From an uncultured Candidatus Saccharibacteria bacterium (lineage in GTDB: Bacteria > Patescibacteriota > Saccharimonadia > Saccharimonadales > Saccharimonadaceae): a stretch of DNA of 33,811 nucleotides. The DNA is taken from positions 1 to 33,811 of the forward strand of contig CAMYWN010000006.1 of NCBI GenBank assembly GCA_947302765.1, in the 5' to 3' direction. How positions within the stretch are numbered: position 1 is the stretch's first letter; every line of letters starts with the position of its first letter. Under the pieces are notes generated by a model. It had not been told where the DNA came from, ran no database searches, and saw only the letters and a list, made by a program, of their open reading frames with translations. Positions 30,375-33,811 of this stretch are shown here, piece after piece. The position numbers and the translations under genes are program-made.

Positions 30375-31068
30375 AACTACAAGGTTACTGAAGGGGATTA
30401 TGAAGATGTCGGGGTGGACGCAGGAGCAAGTGGCGATAAAGCTAGGGGTGAGTTATCCGACAATGAATGCTTGGGTGAATGGGAAGTCGAAACCGCGACA
30501 AGCGATGATGAATAAGATACAGAGGTTGTATTTGGCGCAGGATATTACAGATGATGTTGAGCCGACTTACGTGACGTTGGTGAATGTGCCGAGACGATTA
30601 AAAGTGGATGACATGGTGATATTGGAGAAGGACCCTAGTAATGATTATGATGATGAGGCGATTATGGCGGTGATGATGGATGATAATGAGGATGAGTGGT
30701 TGGGAGATGATATTGCTAGCGGTGATGGGGGTGTTAGTGGAACTAGTGAACACAATGATGTTGGTGCGGTAGACGATAATGCCAACCAATCTGAGAATAG
30801 TGATGGCTTGGGTGACGATGAGGATGATGGCCCATTTGGCGGGAGAGTTGCGCCAATAGGGGTGGGGGATATTTCGAAGACGTATTGCTTAGTAGATGAT
30901 TTTATGTATGTGGCGAATTCGATCAGCACAGTGGTGAGGGGAACGAATTCGGCGGGGAGGATTTATGATAAGTTTGAGAGGGCGGCACGAGCGCGGGTGC
31001 TATTTATATTTCATAAGGTAGCGATAGCGAGGGTGGTGGAATGGGATTATGCGGAAGAGGGGGAGTGA
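30367..31068 (+). CDS. XRE-family helix-turn-helix protein with acidic middle
   Basis: A 233-aa protein with an N-terminal HTH of the Cro/XRE type (GWTQEQVAIKLGVSYPTMNAWVNGKSKPR, residues 17-45). A very acidic low-complexity region follows (D/E/N-rich, residues about 90-155), then a C-terminal domain of unknown type. It overlaps the Bro-N gene by 8 nt and the helicase gene by 20 nt, so all three are translated together. It is likely an autoregulator, possibly of the inverted repeat at 29446. Confidence 0.82.
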   Translation: MSETTRLLKGIMKMSGWTQEQVAIKLGVSYPTMNAWVNGKSKPRQAMMNKIQRLYLAQDITDDVEPTYVTLVNVPRRLKVDDMVILEKDPSNDYDDEAIMAVMMDDNEDEWLGDDIASGDGGVSGTSEHNDVGAVDDNANQSENSDGLGDDEDDGPFGGRVAPIGVGDISKTYCLVDDFMYVANSISTVVRGTNSAGRIYDKFERAARARVLFIFHKVAIARVVEWDYAEEGE

Positions 31069-33028
31069 TGCTGGTGTTCTTGCGGTGCAGAAGTGGTTTT
31101 GTGATTCGGTGACGTATGAAGGTGAGCCGTACTCGATAGATTATGAGCAAGCGGCAGCGGTAGCGGATGAATCCTTGAACACGATTGTGGTGGCGCGAGC
31201 CGGGTCGGGTAAGACGCGGACGTTGGTGGCGAAGGTTGTGTACCTTGTGGCGGTGCGGGGCGTAGAACCCGATGAAATAATGGCATTTGTATTTAATGCG
31301 AATGCGGCGAAAGAGATTAATGAGCGACTATCGAAGATGCGGGTGAATGGCGAGACGGTGATTAAGGATGAGGGCGGAAGTGAAGCTATGCGGCGAGATG
31401 GTGATGGCGGTAGTAGAGTAAAAATGAGTAATGATGCTCGGAAAGTGGTTGACGGAGCGATAAGAGATACTGACAGTATGGTAAGAATTGCGAGCACTTT
31501 TCATGCTTTTGCGAGGAAGATAGTGTATCAGGTGTGTAAGGGGGAGAAGAGGTGCGGGAAGATTTTGGCGGGAGAGAAGGAAGCGTATATACTAGAAATA
31601 GTGCGACGGATGATGGATGATGTAGAGTGGCGAGCCAAGATAGTATGGTTCATGAAAGGTCAGGGCGAATTAAGGCCGGTGGGGGAGAGAGGGAGGGTAA
31701 TCGAGGATGCGGTGAAGTTAGAAGAAGAGGAGCTAGAGAGGTTTGCAGCGATGATGGTGCAGTTTGTGAATCGGGCGCAGCAGAAGTATTTGGGTGGCGA
31801 AGTGACGATTAGAGAAGTGGCCGAGGAATACTTGCGTGGGGAGGGGGTGACGGAAAGAGAGAAGGCGTTTGTGGAGCTAGGAGTGGAGGTGTTTCGGAGG
31901 TACCATTGGTATTTGCTAGATGCGAAGCGGGGGCCTGACAGATTCTCAGAATATGGGACGGATTTTAATCTGATCGTGTCGTGGGCGAGTCGGCTGATTG
32001 CGAGCAAGCGGGAAGAGGTAGCGAGACTGCTAGGTGGGAAGAAATATATATTGATAGATGAATACCAGGATTTTTCGCAACTTTTCTTGGCGGCTGTAAG
32101 GGCGATACGGACGGTGGCTGGTTCGGCGCGACTCTTCGTGGTAGGAGATGACTGGCAAGCGATTAATCGGTTTGCGGGGAGCGAGGTGGAGTATTTTAAG
32201 GAGTTTGAGAAGTTTTTTCCTGATAATGTGCGGCGGTATGAGATTACGACGAATTATCGGTGCGACTGCGAGGTGGTAGATAGAGCGCGGAAATTTATGA
32301 TAAAAGCGATGAGTGAGAGGGGTGAGTTTCGGGCGTTTTCACGAAGGATGGGGAGGGTGATAGTGGTGGATCCGAGGGTGACGGAATGTGAGCTGCCGCT
32401 GGCAGTGGATCAGAGGATGATGGGGCGTAGGCAGCCGTCAGTTGTGGGTTTGGGGATGATAGAATGTGGGTTGTTGCCGGTAAAATATGATAAAGGAGCG
32501 AGTGGGCGAGATATGGTGTATGCAGAGATGGTGTGGCGGATGCTGGGGAGAGAACCGAAACGGAAGACGGTGCGGTATGTGAAGACGGTGGTGGAGCTGA
32601 TGCGGGTCAATCGGAAAGCGCGGGAGACAATGTTACTACATAGGAATAACGAGATGAGTTTGGAGGGAGTGAGCCTTGTGGGGCTGGCACGAGGGTTAAA
32701 GTGGGGACTGGAGCAGATGGGCGTGATGAGTATAGAGGAATTTGATGCAAAGGTGCGGGTGATGACGATACATAAATCGAAAGGGCTAGAGGCGGAAGTG
32801 GTGATTATTTTGGAGGCGGATGATGGGGTGATACCAAAATTGCACCCGGATACGCTATTATATGGGATGTTCGGGGAGACTATAGATGTGGCGTTGGATG
32901 ACCAGAAGCGGTTGTTTTATGTGGCGATGACGCGGGCGAAGCGGCGGCTATATATTATACATGACGGAAGCAGCGGAGCGGGATTTGTGAAATATCTCGG
33001 GAGAGGGGTGGAGAGATGGGGCGAGTGA
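31049..33028 (+). CDS. UvrD/Rep-type superfamily 1 helicase
   Basis: A 659-aa SF1A helicase. Motifs in order: a Q-like motif DYEQAAAV, Walker A ARAGSGKTRTL (near 49), STFHAFARKIV, Walker B LIDEYQDFSQ (near 335), GDDWQAINRF, TTNYRC, MTIHKSKGLEAEVV and VAMTRAKRRLY. It therefore looks active. It is shorter than UvrD (about 720 aa), with a compact 2B region. Being third in a Bro-N/XRE operon it belongs to a mobile or defence-type cassette rather than core excision repair. The start within the XRE gene is the likeliest; a GTG at 31085 is an alternative. Confidence 0.93.
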   Translation: MRKRGSDAGVLAVQKWFCDSVTYEGEPYSIDYEQAAAVADESLNTIVVARAGSGKTRTLVAKVVYLVAVRGVEPDEIMAFVFNANAAKEINERLSKMRVNGETVIKDEGGSEAMRRDGDGGSRVKMSNDARKVVDGAIRDTDSMVRIASTFHAFARKIVYQVCKGEKRCGKILAGEKEAYILEIVRRMMDDVEWRAKIVWFMKGQGELRPVGERGRVIEDAVKLEEEELERFAAMMVQFVNRAQQKYLGGEVTIREVAEEYLRGEGVTEREKAFVELGVEVFRRYHWYLLDAKRGPDRFSEYGTDFNLIVSWASRLIASKREEVARLLGGKKYILIDEYQDFSQLFLAAVRAIRTVAGSARLFVVGDDWQAINRFAGSEVEYFKEFEKFFPDNVRRYEITTNYRCDCEVVDRARKFMIKAMSERGEFRAFSRRMGRVIVVDPRVTECELPLAVDQRMMGRRQPSVVGLGMIECGLLPVKYDKGASGRDMVYAEMVWRMLGREPKRKTVRYVKTVVELMRVNRKARETMLLHRNNEMSLEGVSLVGLARGLKWGLEQMGVMSIEEFDAKVRVMTIHKSKGLEAEVVIILEADDGVIPKLHPDTLLYGMFGETIDVALDDQKRLFYVAMTRAKRRLYIIHDGSSGAGFVKYLGRGVERWGE

Positions 33029-33183
33029 TGAAGATTAGAGCGCGGGAGGAATTGGACATGTTGCTTGATAGGTTAAGTGCGGATGATGAGGACAAGATGC
33101 TTAGTAATGATGAAATGTGGCGTGGTGTGCGGAAACATATGAAAGATGTGGAGATGCGGAGGGGTACTCGTGTAAAAAAATGA
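33028..33183 (+). CDS. Small charged protein after the helicase, unknown
   Basis: A 51-aa ORF missed by the track because of its length. The ATG overlaps the helicase stop by one base (TGATG), a classic coupling signal. The sequence is MKIRAREELDMLLDRLSAD, then an acidic middle and a basic end (RRGTRVKK). An in-frame ATG at 33016 would add four residues. It may be a helicase partner or a small regulatory protein; no family is recognised. Confidence 0.55.
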   Translation: MKIRAREELDMLLDRLSADDEDKMLSNDEMWRGVRKHMKDVEMRRGTRVKK

Positions 33184-33258
33184 AATAAGATTTAGCTCTT
33201 GTTTTAAAGATAGCTTGCTTCGAAAGTTTTCGATAATACTTTTTGTCAATTATGTTAG

Positions 33259-33345
33259 TCATATTTTGCCAAGTCAAATTGCCATATTCTGCCAAGTTGA
33301 ATTGCCATATTTTGCCAAGTCAAATTGCCATATTTTGCCAAATTC
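33259..33345. repeat. Tandem repeat, 23 bp x 3.8
   Basis: Units start at 33259, 33282, 33305 and 33328: (T/C)CATATTTTGCCAAGTCAAATTG with one to three changes. They lie upstream of the ATPase gene and do not include a gene tail. Regular 23-bp spacing (about two helical turns) would suit an operator array. Confidence 0.9.
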
Positions 33346-33390
33346 TCTCTATTGTATGGTTTTCATGGTGTAATGCTATGAAGGAGTAAT

Positions 33391-33811
33391 ATGAAAGATG
33401 ATTATTTGCCAAGAATTGTTGATAAGATGGTTGAAAACCGTCTGAAGGATTTTGGAGCAGTTTCCATTGTGGGATGTAAGTGGTGTGGTAAGCCTACTAC
33501 CGGTCGGCAGTTTGCTAAGAGTTATATTGAGCTGCAAAACACAGAAGACAACCAGAATATTCTAGCTGTGGCTGAGAATCAGCCGAGCCTTATTTTGGAG
33601 GGCGATAAACCTAGGTTGATTGATGAATGGCAGGATGCGCCTGGCGTATGGGATGCGATTCGTCATGACGTAGATAAGACTAGGTTGGCTGGTCAGTATA
33701 TTTTGACTGGTTCATCTACGCCGCGCGCAAGGAGGCCGCGTCATTCTGGGGCCGGTAGGTTTGCTCAGATTACGATGCGACCGATGACGCTTTTTGAGTC
33801 TGGTGATTCGA
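33391..33811 (+). CDS. AAA_14-type ATPase (DUF4143 family), N-terminal part
   Basis: The gene starts at an ATG 5 nt after AAGGAG and runs off the window end, giving 140 residues. MKDDYLPRIVDKMVENRL, then GCKWCGKPTT (P-loop region, near residue 29), LIDEWQDAPGVWDAIRH (Walker B, near 71) and ILTGSSTPR (sensor) are typical of the AAA_14/DUF4143 ATPases common in CPR and symbionts. The residue after the P-loop lysine is proline instead of the usual Thr/Ser. The role of the family is not established. A GTGTAAT box lies about 20 nt upstream. Confidence 0.88.
   Translation, partial: MKDDYLPRIVDKMVENRLKDFGAVSIVGCKWCGKPTTGRQFAKSYIELQNTEDNQNILAVAENQPSLILEGDKPRLIDEWQDAPGVWDAIRHDVDKTRLAGQYILTGSSTPRARRPRHSGAGRFAQITMRPMTLFESGDS

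Noticed and set aside
33259-33345. CRISPR array
   Set aside because: The 23-bp units are directly adjacent without spacers, and no cas gene is present. The other tandem repeats are rejected for the same reason.

Overview
The window looks like a chromosomal segment of a Patescibacteria/CPR bacterium, most likely Candidatus Saccharibacteria (TM7). The basis is compact gene packing, the standard genetic code (TAA, TAG and TGA all end genes), short versions of housekeeping enzymes, many single-pass membrane or secreted proteins of unknown function, and a giant surface protein ending in ELPPRY. The lineage call is an inference from overall character, not from a marker-gene tree.

Layout. 1-395 has no gene but holds a 138-bp imperfect hairpin. 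396-2360 is lepA, split in frame into a GTPase half and a C-terminal half by about 90 bp that carry stop codons and a -10 box. 2381-4434 is a run of three membrane/secreted proteins, the last with a fibro-slime-like domain. 4544-6729 holds tsaB and tsaE (minus) and murC (plus), with tsaE and murC sharing an 18-bp divergent promoter. 6762-10106 is the giant surface protein. 10247-12733 is a recombination/repair run (radA, ruvC, ruvA), which meets the minus-strand rnhB-yraN fusion, rplS and ychF. ychF carries an in-frame palindromic insert.

15529-18515 is an accessory block (MazG-like, unknown protein, MBL hydrolase, deoxyribosyltransferase-like, Nudix). Two of its genes are preceded by decayed copies of the ychF 5' end plus promoter region. 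It also holds a likely small RNA with a -35/-10 promoter and a hairpin terminator. 18540-29220 is mostly envelope and secreted functions: an MFS transporter, a C39-like peptidase, an inositol monophosphatase-family enzyme, an HELLH metallopeptidase, an HNH/DUF1524 nuclease, rhodanese-like and thioredoxin-like proteins, and a surface-protein cluster whose first gene looks highly expressed. 29499-33183 is a Bro-N / XRE / UvrD-helicase / small-ORF cassette. The window ends inside an AAA_14-like ATPase.

Two genome-wide habits stand out. First, many genes have a TATAAT-like -10 box 6-10 nt before the start codon and no Shine-Dalgarno, which implies leaderless or near-leaderless mRNAs. A second set, mostly envelope genes, has clear Shine-Dalgarno sites. 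Second, intergenic spacers are repeatedly filled by tandem repeats whose first (or, for minus-strand genes, last) unit contains the final codons and stop of the neighbouring gene. Unit length differs in every spacer (12, 18, about 20, 21, 32, 34, 36, 62 bp). I regard these gene-tail arrays, the duplicated ychF promoter ends and the split lepA as the most interesting content.
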